The notes beneath the pieces are model-generated. The model worked only from the letters and a program-made list of their open reading frames with translations. It searched no databases and was not told where the DNA came from. Both the position numbers and the translations under genes were made by a program. Positions 1 through 7,416 of a stretch of 64,000 nt of DNA are shown piece after piece. The stretch's first letter is position 1; every line of letters starts with the position of its first letter. Source of the stretch: Parabacteroides gordonii MS-1 = DSM 23371 (GTDB lineage Bacteria > Bacteroidota > Bacteroidia > Bacteroidales > Tannerellaceae); assembly GCF_000969825.1 (NCBI RefSeq), contig NZ_KQ033919.1:3546749-3610748 (forward strand). The letters run 5' to 3'.

Positions 1-150
1 CGGACAGGCTGCCGTTTTATAACGGTAGATGCTTATAAAGATGCTATCGCCTTTTATCAGAAGTCTGGTTTTGATTTTATTACAGACAAGGATAAAAATG
101 ACGAAACTCGTTTAATGTTTTATGATTTAAAACGATTCGTTAATGAGTAG
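1..150 (+). CDS. GNAT family acetyltransferase, C-terminal fragment (cut by window edge)
   Basis: The first 49 codons are open from base 1 and stop at TAG 148-150. The peptide contains DAYKDAIAFYQKSGF followed by a short beta-strand ending in RLMFYDLKRF. This is the usual end of a GNAT N-acetyltransferase: the alpha-4 helix with a 'FYxKxGF' turn, then the last strand. GNAT enzymes move an acetyl group from acetyl-CoA to an amine. The acetyl-CoA-binding loop lies outside the window, so substrate and catalytic status cannot be judged. The end overlaps by 11 bases the convergent hypothetical gene on the other strand. Some GNAT proteins of this size are toxins, but nothing here shows that. Confidence 0.7.
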   Translation, partial: RTGCRFITVDAYKDAIAFYQKSGFDFITDKDKNDETRLMFYDLKRFVNE

Positions 151-520
151 CAAACGGTGTCCCTTTGCTGAATGCATCAGGTAGCCGTGAAGCGACATAG
201 GATAGTTTTTCATGCACGCTGTTGAATTGCTTGCCGCTCTCCTGACAGTATTTTTCGATGACGGCTATTCCATCCTTCAGGCTATCCTTTTCCGACTCCG
301 TCATACAAAAAGTATCTCCGGCAGCGAATTCTTTATATTTATCTTTATCTTCAGGAAGTAAGATAAAGACTTTTTCATCCGTATGTCCGAACGTCTCAAA
401 GTAATCTTGGTACTGCTGACAAGTCAATTCATAGAATTCATTCTCCCCGGGCATAAACCCCAGCTTGAAAATCACTTTAATGGCAGGCCCTGTTCTAAAG
501 AATAAATCAAATATGTCCAT
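140..520 (-). CDS. Hypothetical protein, 126 aa
   Basis: This is an acidic, soluble 126-residue protein with no signal peptide or membrane segment. I do not recognise a family. The central part (about residues 45-75) is rich in Asp, Glu and Lys, and the N-terminus is hydrophobic and aromatic. It starts 4 bases after the hepT stop codon on the same strand, so it is probably co-transcribed with the MntA-HepT pair. Its end runs 11 bases into the convergent acetyltransferase gene. A third gene behind a toxin-antitoxin pair may be incidental. No catalytic motif supports a role. Confidence 0.6.
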   Translation of the reverse strand: MDIFDLFFRTGPAIKVIFKLGFMPGENEFYELTCQQYQDYFETFGHTDEKVFILLPEDKDKYKEFAAGDTFCMTESEKDSLKDGIAVIEKYCQESGKQFNSVHEKLSYVASRLPDAFSKGTPFATH

Positions 521-524
521 GTCT

Positions 525-902
525 TTATATATTAAATAGTTTGGTTATCATTTTATCAATCGTTTCCTTTACTGCTGGCAAATTGTTTTTCATTACATCA
601 AAAACTACATCTGCATCAATGTCGAAATAGTGATGTGCTATAATATCTCTCATACCCATAACGCCTTTCCAATCTATTTCAGGGTATTGAGATAAAAGCT
701 GTTTATCTGTCGCTTTGTCAACTCGTTTAATACTTTCACCAATGGCAATAAGCAGCATGCAAATACTTTCCATTCTTTCTACACCGGTAGGCGTGGATAG
801 GAAATCATCAGAAGAGTGGATTGTCTCCGATCTTTCCAGGATTCTGTCGATTGCTATTTCAACCTTTAATAAAGAAGAACGGATTATTTCAGTGTCATAC
901 AT
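525..902 (-). CDS. hepT: HepT-like HEPN ribonuclease toxin (DUF86)
   Basis: This 125-residue all-helical protein is of HEPN/DUF86 type. The diagnostic motif is R85-D-I-I-A-H90-H-Y92, matching RX4HXY of HepT toxins. In studied pairs R and H form the RNase site, and the Tyr is the residue AMPylated by the MntA antitoxin. The preceding EIDWKGVMGM stretch is also typical of the family. The start overlaps the end of the upstream nucleotidyltransferase gene by 8 bases, which points to translational coupling. The toxin would cleave cellular RNA when unmodified. Partner and motif make the family call strong; activity is inferred. Confidence 0.9.
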   Translation of the reverse strand: MYDTEIIRSSLLKVEIAIDRILERSETIHSSDDFLSTPTGVERMESICMLLIAIGESIKRVDKATDKQLLSQYPEIDWKGVMGMRDIIAHHYFDIDADVVFDVMKNNLPAVKETIDKMITKLFNI

Positions 903-1188
903 AAATACCCTCCTTCTCTATCCTGTTTTTCAGTAAAGTGTCCATGCGTTCACGAAGGCGAACTATATCTACATTGCAACCAAATAACGCTTGCAAATCT
1001 TCTTTTATATGAACTAAAGCAAACATGCTGGGAGTTGATGTTTCCAGATAAACATCAATATCGCTGTCTTCCGTCTGTTCCCCCCGGGCTACAGAACCAA
1101 ATATCCCCATACGCGTAATGCTGTATTTTGCAGCATTCTTTGTCATGTAATCCCGTAAGATGCTTATGTATTCAGCTGTTGATTTCAT
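895..1188 (-). CDS. mntA: MntA-like nucleotidyltransferase antitoxin
   Basis: This minimal nucleotidyltransferase has the motif G31-S32-(10 residues)-D43-I-D45, an exact GSX10DXD signature with the usual ARGE inside it. In MntA-HepT systems this enzyme transfers AMP units from ATP onto the Tyr of the HepT RXXXXHXY motif and so blocks the RNase. I start it at ATG 1188 (97 aa). A longer TTG frame reaches 1212, but that TTG is part of the -7 promoter box. Homologues also begin with the M-K-(S/T)-T-x-E-Y-I pattern seen at this start. It overlaps hepT by 8 bases. Confidence 0.88.
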   Translation of the reverse strand: MKSTAEYISILRDYMTKNAAKYSITRMGIFGSVARGEQTEDSDIDVYLETSTPSMFALVHIKEDLQALFGCNVDIVRLRERMDTLLKNRIEKEGIYV

Positions 1189-1209
1189 TTCGTTTGTATT
1201 TAGTTGAAA

Positions 1210-1240
1210 CAAAGTTATGTATAATTCTTTATATCTGCAA
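1210..1240 (-). promoter_or_regulatory. Promoter of mntA-hepT
   Basis: Read on the minus strand there is TTG (1240-1238), 20 bases, then TAACTTTG (1217-1210), a full match to the Bacteroidetes -33/-7 pattern. Transcription would start about 20 bases before ATG 1188. The toxin-antitoxin pair therefore has its own promoter, separate from comF upstream. Confidence 0.7.
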
Positions 1241-1243
1241 TTT

Positions 1244-1930
1244 TTATGCTATCGCAACCGCCAGCACACTTACCCGAACCCCCGGAACAGTCAATAGCGC
1301 TTCGGCGCAGGCACCGAGGGTGGAGCCTGTTGTGATGACATCGTCTATCAGCAGGATGTGTTTGCCTTCGAGGGCTTGGGGATTGGCGACGGTGAAGATT
1401 TCCTGCACGTTCAGCCAGCGGTCGTATACCGGTTTCTTTGTCTGAGTTTCGTTTTGTTTGATGCGGCACAGGCTGGAGGTGTCAATAGGGAGTTTCAGTA
1501 CGCTGTTTATTCCCCGGGCGATCCATTCCGATTGGTTGTAGCCGCGTTTCTTTTTCTTTCGGGGGTGGAGGGGGACAGGGAGGATCAGGTCGGGAAGGTC
1601 GGAGAGGATGGCCTGCCGGTAATCCAGTCCGGCCATACGTCCCAAACGGAAACCGATCTCCTTATTGTCGTTATACTTCAATTCGTGGATAAGCTGTTGC
1701 ACATGTCCGCCCCGTTCGTAATGTAGGAAAGCTGCCGCATGGCTGATCATCACTTTGCCGGTGAATAAATGAGTGGCCGGGTTCTCCTTCAGGTAATCGA
1801 ACCCGGTGTGTGGCAGGTTGCACAGGCATTTGAGGCAGAAATGATTTTCACCTCCCATAAGCGGGTCGTTACATAACAGGCATAGCTTGGGAAAGAAAAG
1901 ATCCAGCAAGTTATTCAAAGTCTTCCTCAT
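1244..1930 (-). CDS. comF: ComF family protein (phosphoribosyltransferase fold)
   Basis: This 228-residue protein starts with a four-Cys zinc-ribbon-like cluster (C17, C20, C32, C35). It ends with a type I PRTase domain whose PRPP loop is LLIDDVITTGST (about residues 193-204). ComF/GntX proteins are needed for DNA uptake in naturally competent bacteria and may work with PriA. In Bacteroidetes the gene is widespread and its role is mostly untested. It overlaps recX by 20 bases and sits downstream of prmC, so the three probably share a transcript. Length and domain order are normal for the family. Confidence 0.9.
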   Translation of the reverse strand: MRKTLNNLLDLFFPKLCLLCNDPLMGGENHFCLKCLCNLPHTGFDYLKENPATHLFTGKVMISHAAAFLHYERGGHVQQLIHELKYNDNKEIGFRLGRMAGLDYRQAILSDLPDLILPVPLHPRKKKKRGYNQSEWIARGINSVLKLPIDTSSLCRIKQNETQTKKPVYDRWLNVQEIFTVANPQALEGKHILLIDDVITTGSTLGACAEALLTVPGVRVSVLAVAIA

Positions 1931-2402
1931 AATCGTTCCCTTTGAGTAATTGTTTCAGGCAACGTATTGCTTCACGGCTCTCGAAACCACGGCCGGCGGC
2001 AAAGCGGAGGAGTTTGGTGTAGACATCCCTTTCGTCTTTGCCTTTGACAGACTTCTTCTTTGCCTTCAGCAGAGAGAGGAGGATCTCTTCGTATTCTTTT
2101 TCGTCGATCCCTTCCAATGCTTCCGACCGGATGGAGGCAGGGATATTTTTGTTGTGCAGCTCGTAAGCGATCTTGATGCGTCCCCATTTGTTGAAACGCA
2201 ATTTGTCGTTCACGAAGTAACGGGCAAAACGGCTTTCGTCGATAAACTTCTCCTGAAGCAGGCGGGCAATGATCCGCTCGCCCTCCTCCCGGGTGAGCCC
2301 GGCCGCTTTGATCTTCTTCTGTACGTCCTGTATGCAACGTTCGGCTGTAGAACAATAAGCGGCGGCACGGCGCAGCATTTCACCCTCGGTTACCGGTTCC
2401 AT
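1911..2402 (-). CDS. recX: RecX family regulatory protein
   Basis: This 163-residue helical protein shows the RecX three-helix repeats: CSTAERCIQDVQKKI near residue 17, then EKFIDESRFARYFVNDKL (about residues 51-68) and RIKIAYELHNKNI. RecX binds the RecA filament groove and limits RecA activity. Here it is not next to recA but between prmC and comF. It overlaps prmC by 13 bases and comF by 20 bases, suggesting translational coupling. The FIDExRFARxFxxDK segment is the most recognisable part and makes the family call firm. Confidence 0.9.
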   Translation of the reverse strand: MEPVTEGEMLRRAAAYCSTAERCIQDVQKKIKAAGLTREEGERIIARLLQEKFIDESRFARYFVNDKLRFNKWGRIKIAYELHNKNIPASIRSEALEGIDEKEYEEILLSLLKAKKKSVKGKDERDVYTKLLRFAAGRGFESREAIRCLKQLLKGNDYEEDFE

Positions 2403-3250
2403 GTCTGTGTTTTAACAAAACGATCCTTGCCGGACAGGTCTTGTATCAGTTCGATGCTCTTAAACTCCATCATACGCAGCATACTGACAACCTGTTCTCC
2501 CATCTGCGAGTTGATCTCGAAGTAAAGGTATCCTTTCTTTTTCAGCTTTTGCTCGGCAAACAAGGTGATGCGGTGATAGTATAGCAACGGATTGTCGTCG
2601 GGAACGAATAAAGCCAGCGAAGGCTCATAATCGAGTACATTCGCTTCCATATCCGCTTTCTCCTTCTCCATGATGTAAGGAGGGTTGCTGACGATGATGT
2701 CGAACTCCTCTTCAATGGAGTCGGCCGTTTCCGACGGGGTCAGGATGTCTTTCTGGAAGAAAGTGATCGGAGCCCTGTTGCGTATGGCATTCCGTTTGGC
2801 TGTTTTCAGAGCTTCTTCCGAAACATCGAGCGCGTAGACCTGCGATTTGTTCAACAGTTTTTTCAGGGTAATGGCAATACAGCCGCTACCGGTTCCTACA
2901 TCGAGTATTTCCAGTTCTTTCCTTTTGGGATAATCGCGGACGATCAATTCGACTAATTCTTCCGTTTCCGGACGCGGGATCAGCACCGAAGGGTTCACCT
3001 CAAATTCAAATCCGTAGAAATCGGTTTTCCCAAAAATGTATTGGATCGGCTCGTATTTTGTAAGCCGCTCTACGATATTATGAATCTGCGATTTTTCCTT
3101 CTCGGATAATTCTTTATCTTTGCAGAGTAAGAATTGATGTGGCTGAATATCGCATACACGTTCCATTATCAAGCGGGTGAATGCTTTGATTTCACTTAGC
3201 GGATAATAGTCTTTCAGCGTGTTTTGTATATAAGCGACGGTCTCAGTCAT
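2390..3250 (-). CDS. prmC: Peptide chain release factor N5-glutamine methyltransferase
   Basis: PrmC (HemK) methylates the Gln of the GGQ motif in release factors RF1 and RF2 using S-adenosylmethionine. The 286-residue protein has a helical N-terminal domain (1-75), the substrate loop IPRPETEELV (91-100), the SAM site DVGTGSG (117-123) and the catalytic NPPY (189-192). The length is usual. It is the first gene of the leftward prmC-recX-comF set and has a promoter in the short gap shared with divergent ribD. Confidence 0.96.
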   Translation of the reverse strand: MTETVAYIQNTLKDYYPLSEIKAFTRLIMERVCDIQPHQFLLCKDKELSEKEKSQIHNIVERLTKYEPIQYIFGKTDFYGFEFEVNPSVLIPRPETEELVELIVRDYPKRKELEILDVGTGSGCIAITLKKLLNKSQVYALDVSEEALKTAKRNAIRNRAPITFFQKDILTPSETADSIEEEFDIIVSNPPYIMEKEKADMEANVLDYEPSLALFVPDDNPLLYYHRITLFAEQKLKKKGYLYFEINSQMGEQVVSMLRMMEFKSIELIQDLSGKDRFVKTQTWNR

Positions 3251-3268
3251 GATAATTTAATTTTAGTG

Positions 3269-3300
3269 CAAAAGTAATGTAAAAACCATTTATAAGCAAA
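3269..3300 (-). promoter_or_regulatory. Promoter of prmC-recX-comF
   Basis: On the minus strand TTTG (3300-3297), a 20-base spacer and TACTTTTG (3276-3269) match the Bacteroidetes housekeeping promoter. The expected start lies about 10 bases before ATG 3250, giving a very short leader. The elements fill the gap to divergent ribD. Confidence 0.75.
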
Positions 3301-3304
3301 GAAA

Positions 3305-4366
3305 ATGGTCGAGGTTGAGAATAAATATATGGCTCGTTGTATTTCACTGGCCCGGGGAGGAGCAGGAAATGTGGCGCCTAATCCGATGGTCGGGGCCGTG
3401 GTCGTGCACCGTGGTAAAATTATCGGTGAAGGGTATCACAGGAGGTGCGGCGAAGCACATGCCGAAGTGAATGCTATCGCTTCGGTGAAGGATGAGTCTT
3501 TGTTGAAAGAGGCGACGATATACGTTAGCCTGGAGCCCTGTTCGCATTATGGGAAGACACCGCCCTGTGCGGAACTGATCATAAGGAAGCAGATCCCGCG
3601 TGTGGTGGTGGGCTGTCTCGACCCGTTCCCGGAAGTATCGGGAAGAGGGGTGAGGATGCTCCGTGAAGCAGGTGTGGAGGTCGTGACCGGGGTGATGGAA
3701 CGGGAAGCCTGGGAGCTGAACCGCGATTTTATGACTTTTCAGCAACTGGGACGTCCTTGCGTCTATCTGAAATGGGCGCAGAGTGCCGATGGTTTCATGG
3801 ACAAGGTGCGGACGGACAGTTCGTCGCCGGCAGTTGTCCTGTCGTCGTCCGAGACGTTACGCCGGGTACACCGGATGCGTGCCAATGTGGCGGCTATTAT
3901 GGTAGGGACACAAACGGCTTTGTTGGACAACCCTTCGCTGACGGTGCGTCATTGGGTGGGTAAGTCGCCTGTAAGGGTGGTACTCGACAGGATATTGCGC
4001 ATACCATCCGGCTACCATTTGCTGGATGGGGCGGTGAAGACGTTGGTCTTTACTGCTGAAAAGGCAGTCAGCCGTCAGCAGGTGGAATATATAACGATTG
4101 ACTTTTCTCAGCCTGTCTTGCCGCAGGTGTTACACGAATTATATATCCGTAAATTGAATTCTCTGATGGTAGAAGGTGGCGCCAATCTTCTTGGGCATTT
4201 TCTGCAGGAAGATCTCTGGGATCAGATGTTTGTCGAAACGGCTCCGGTTTATTTGGGAACGGGAGTGAAAGCGCCGGATATAAATCTGGCCCCCTCTTTA
4301 TCCTTAACGGAGGTGATTAAACGTCAGGATCATGTAATATCCGTTTTTTCGCGGAAAAATCAGTGA
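3305..4366 (+). CDS. ribD: Bifunctional riboflavin biosynthesis deaminase/reductase
   Basis: RibD carries out the second and third steps of riboflavin synthesis: deamination of the pyrimidine intermediate, then reduction of the ribosyl side chain with NADPH. The N-terminal cytidine-deaminase-like domain (about 8-150) has the zinc ligands in H52-A-E54, C79 and C88 (EPCSHYGKTPPC). The C-terminal RibD_C reductase domain begins near YLKWAQSADGFM and includes MVEGGANLLGHFL. At 353 residues it has normal full length. It is divergent from prmC with a 54-base gap. A second Met at codon 9 is an alternative start. Confidence 0.96.
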   Translation: MVEVENKYMARCISLARGGAGNVAPNPMVGAVVVHRGKIIGEGYHRRCGEAHAEVNAIASVKDESLLKEATIYVSLEPCSHYGKTPPCAELIIRKQIPRVVVGCLDPFPEVSGRGVRMLREAGVEVVTGVMEREAWELNRDFMTFQQLGRPCVYLKWAQSADGFMDKVRTDSSSPAVVLSSSETLRRVHRMRANVAAIMVGTQTALLDNPSLTVRHWVGKSPVRVVLDRILRIPSGYHLLDGAVKTLVFTAEKAVSRQQVEYITIDFSQPVLPQVLHELYIRKLNSLMVEGGANLLGHFLQEDLWDQMFVETAPVYLGTGVKAPDINLAPSLSLTEVIKRQDHVISVFSRKNQ

Positions 4367-4475
4367 GCGAAGTAGTTTAACGGAACTAAAATATTATAAA
4401 TATTAGCCGATATTGGGAATAAAGCAAAAAATGTTTCTACTTTTGTGGCTTTATATGCAACAAACTTATTTTTGG

Positions 4476-5855
4476 ATGAAAAATAGAATAGTACTATTTG
4501 TAGCGGGATGTATTGCATTGTTATTGTCTTCCTGTCTGGGATCGGATGATAATGAGTATGAGATGCCAAAGGATTGTCAGATAACTTCGTTTAAAGTGGA
4601 TCATGATTCAATTCTTGGTGGACAGTTGGATACAGTGAAGTTTGTGATTGATCAGATAAACGGACGTATTTTTAATCCGGACTCTCTGCCTTTTGGAACT
4701 GTTATTGAAAAAGTCGTTTGTACAATTTCATTAGCAAATAATTATATTTCAGTCGAAGTTACTCAGGATGCATTGCCTGACTCTACTTTCTATTGGGATA
4801 CTAAAGACTCCCTGGATTTCTCAAAACCCGTTAAAATGGTAACAACTGCCTGGGACGGGATTACAAAGAAAACGTATATAGCCCAGGTGAATGTGCATCA
4901 GGTCGTGCCCGACTCTATGTCGTGGGATCTGTATGCCAATAACGTATTCGGTTTCCCTGTGAAGGAACAGAAAGTGATCACATGGGGAGAAGAAAATGAC
5001 GAGTACTATTATATGTACGTACAAGCGGCTGATGCAAGCAAAGGTTATTCATTGCAGAGCTCTTCCGTATCGAACGTAAGAAGCTGGACAACTCTCCCGC
5101 TGGAAGGATTGCCTGCCGGTGAAGTTCGTTTGTCGCAGATGACCGAGTATAATAATGCCTTATATGTACCGACTACGAAGGGTGCGCTTTATCAGTCAGT
5201 AGACGGACAGAAGTGGACGCTGGTCGATCAGCCTTGGTCTGTGAAAACGGTGTTGGGTGCTGTAAGAGAGGGAGGTTTAAATCAGTCTTCGGCTTTGGCT
5301 ACCATCATCGATAATAACGGTACGCTGAACTATGCAGCTATGGATAAAGATATGGAATGGACGACAGGCGAGGCTGTTCCGGCAGGTTTCCCTGTTAGCG
5401 GTTTCGGTTCTCTGTCAAGCCAGAATATGTTCCGTGAGAGCCTTACGGTTGTTGCCGGAAAAGATAAAGATGGTAAGTTATTGAATTCAGCCTGGAGTAC
5501 GATGACCGCTACTTCCTGGGTGCTCCTGACTGATATGGAGTCTGACTATTTTGATAAGAGAGAGGGCGTTATGCTTTCAGCTTATGATGATAAATTCTGT
5601 ATGGTCGGCGGTATTGATGAAGTCAATAAAGCACATAAAGATATTTATTTCTCCATAGACGGTGGTGTATCGTGGACATTGTCGGATACGCTGACTGTTA
5701 TGCCGGTGGATTATAAAGCCAGAGGCTTTGCTTCTGTTCAGGTGGATAAAGAGAAATATATGTTGATTTTCGGCGGTAAAGAGAATACTAATGCGAACGA
5801 GCTGGATCAGATCTGGCGTGGTCGTATCAACCGACTGGGTTTCGACAAGCAATAA
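4476..5855 (+). CDS. DUF6242 family lipoprotein (beta-propeller-like)
   Basis: The open frame reaches back to 4413, but I start at ATG 4476. This gives MKNRIVLFVAGC followed by a lipobox ending in LLSSC, a standard Bacteroidetes lipoprotein signal. The mature part of about 440 residues has an N-terminal beta-sandwich-like region and then repeated short motifs such as YQSVDGQKW, FSIDGGVSW and MLIFGGKEN, as in Kelch or sialidase-type propellers. The order matches DUF6242 proteins found beside ribD and uppS in Bacteroides and Parabacteroides. Its function is not known. It probably sits on the outer membrane or faces the periplasm. Confidence 0.8.
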   Translation: MKNRIVLFVAGCIALLLSSCLGSDDNEYEMPKDCQITSFKVDHDSILGGQLDTVKFVIDQINGRIFNPDSLPFGTVIEKVVCTISLANNYISVEVTQDALPDSTFYWDTKDSLDFSKPVKMVTTAWDGITKKTYIAQVNVHQVVPDSMSWDLYANNVFGFPVKEQKVITWGEENDEYYYMYVQAADASKGYSLQSSSVSNVRSWTTLPLEGLPAGEVRLSQMTEYNNALYVPTTKGALYQSVDGQKWTLVDQPWSVKTVLGAVREGGLNQSSALATIIDNNGTLNYAAMDKDMEWTTGEAVPAGFPVSGFGSLSSQNMFRESLTVVAGKDKDGKLLNSAWSTMTATSWVLLTDMESDYFDKREGVMLSAYDDKFCMVGGIDEVNKAHKDIYFSIDGGVSWTLSDTLTVMPVDYKARGFASVQVDKEKYMLIFGGKENTNANELDQIWRGRINRLGFDKQ

Positions 5856-5931
5856 AGTTCGTGGAGGGCAGTATAATTTTAGAAGGAATTTAGCGTTAGA
5901 AAAGAGGTGTAGTAATATAACAGCATAGCTT

Positions 5932-6651
5932 ATGACTTCAACTTTTTTTCAACGGGTTCTTATACTGATACTGCTGGCCGGCTCATTTACCGGTCTTCAC
6001 GCACAGGAATATAAATATGAAATAGGCGGAATGGCAGGGGGCGCCTTCTATATGGGGGATGCCAACAAGAACGCTTTCTTTAAAGGGATGAATCCCGCTG
6101 TGGGAGCAGTATTCCGCTATAATCCCAACTTCAGATGGGCTTTTAAAGGTAATCTGATGTGGGGACAGGTGTCGGGTAGCACGGAAGGACTGGAAAATGT
6201 TTTTCCGGACAATGCACAAGCATCGTTCAGCCGTAGCCTGATAGAGCTGGGCGGGCAGATGGAGTTTAACTTCATGCCGTACAGTGATAAATTTGCTTAT
6301 GCAGGAGCGAAGCGTTTTACTCCGTATGTATTCTTGGGACTGGGTGTCACAGTGGGTACAGGGAATGAGATGTTTTTCGGGCCGAATATCCCGTTAGGGG
6401 TAGGAGTGAAATATAAGGTTAAGAACAGGATCAACCTGGGTTGCGAGTTCTCGTTCCGTAAGTTATTCGGAGATAATTTCGATGTGACGGACGATAGCAA
6501 TGCAATGCTGGATAATCCTTATCAGACCGGTGGCAGTTTTTTGAAGAACAAAGATTGGTATTCATTTTTACTGCTTTCTGTTACCTGGGACTTTGGCCCG
6601 CGTAACAGACCATGTAATAGTATAAACAGCAACAGTACGTTTAGATACTGA
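5932..6651 (+). CDS. DUF6089 family outer-membrane beta-barrel protein
   Basis: The 239-residue protein has a cleavable signal peptide (residues 1-24, ending GLHAQ) and then beta-strand-rich sequence with alternating aromatics. Examples are [19 protein letters not shown] at the start and [15 protein letters not shown] near the end. This resembles small 8-stranded outer-membrane barrels and the DUF6089 group that precedes uppS-bamA in Bacteroidetes. Its neighbours suggest a link to envelope assembly, but no function is established. It starts 76 bases after the lipoprotein gene and ends 7 bases before uppS, so it probably shares the uppS-bamA transcript. Confidence 0.8.
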   Translation: MTSTFFQRVLILILLAGSFTGLHAQEYKYEIGGMAGGAFYMGDANKNAFFKGMNPAVGAVFRYNPNFRWAFKGNLMWGQVSGSTEGLENVFPDNAQASFSRSLIELGGQMEFNFMPYSDKFAYAGAKRFTPYVFLGLGVTVGTGNEMFFGPNIPLGVGVKYKVKNRINLGCEFSFRKLFGDNFDVTDDSNAMLDNPYQTGGSFLKNKDWYSFLLLSVTWDFGPRNRPCNSINSNSTFRY

Positions 6652-6658
6652 AAACACT

Positions 6659-7402
6659 ATGTCATTGATAGAGGAAATAGACAAAAATCGCTTGCCGCAA
6701 CATGTGGCGATTATTATGGATGGAAACGGACGTTGGGCCAAAGCGCAGGGGAAAGACCGGAGCTATGGACACCAGGAGGGCGTTGTTTCCGTACGTAAAG
6801 TAGTGGAGGCGGCAACGGCTATTGGACTGAAGTACCTTACAGTGTACACCTTTTCAACAGAAAACTGGAACCGTCCGGAAGCTGAAGTGAAGGCGCTGAT
6901 GAGCCTGCTTGTATCGGCCATCCATCGTGAAACGCCGGATCTGATGAAGAATAATGTTCGTCTGATGGCTATCGGTAATCTGGATCGTTTGCCCGAAGAT
7001 GCACATGCCACTTTGCTGGATTGTATAAAACAAACATCTGCCAATACAGGTACCACTCTCGTGTTGGCTCTCAGTTATTCTTCCCGCTGGGAGATAACGG
7101 AAGCTGTCAGACAGCTCGCTGTTCAAGTACAGGAAAAGAAAATAAACCCCAACGATATAACCGAGGCAGTTGTCTCGGACCACCTGACGACCAAAGGCAT
7201 TCCCGATCCGGATCTGTTGATCCGTACCGGAGGAGAAAAACGCATCAGTAACTTCCTGCTGTGGCAGGCGTCTTATGCCGAATTCTTCTTTACCGATGTG
7301 TATTGGCCGGCATTCAGAGAAGAAGAGTTGTATGAAGCTATATTGTATTACCAGCAACGCGAACGTCGTTTCGGTAAGACAAGTGAGCAATTAATCTTAT
7401 AA
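6659..7402 (+). CDS. uppS: Isoprenyl transferase (undecaprenyl diphosphate synthase)
   Basis: UppS condenses isopentenyl diphosphate onto farnesyl diphosphate to make undecaprenyl diphosphate, the lipid carrier for peptidoglycan and O-antigen. The 247-residue protein has the signature [14 protein letters not shown] with catalytic D21, the FSTENWNRP segment, and the C-terminal [17 protein letters not shown] active-site motif. All conserved residues appear present. It sits 7 bases after the DUF6089 gene and 14 bases before bamA, a conserved Bacteroidetes envelope operon. Confidence 0.97.
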   Translation: MSLIEEIDKNRLPQHVAIIMDGNGRWAKAQGKDRSYGHQEGVVSVRKVVEAATAIGLKYLTVYTFSTENWNRPEAEVKALMSLLVSAIHRETPDLMKNNVRLMAIGNLDRLPEDAHATLLDCIKQTSANTGTTLVLALSYSSRWEITEAVRQLAVQVQEKKINPNDITEAVVSDHLTTKGIPDPDLLIRTGGEKRISNFLLWQASYAEFFFTDVYWPAFREEELYEAILYYQQRERRFGKTSEQLIL

Positions 7403-7416
7403 ACAATAGCTGTTAT

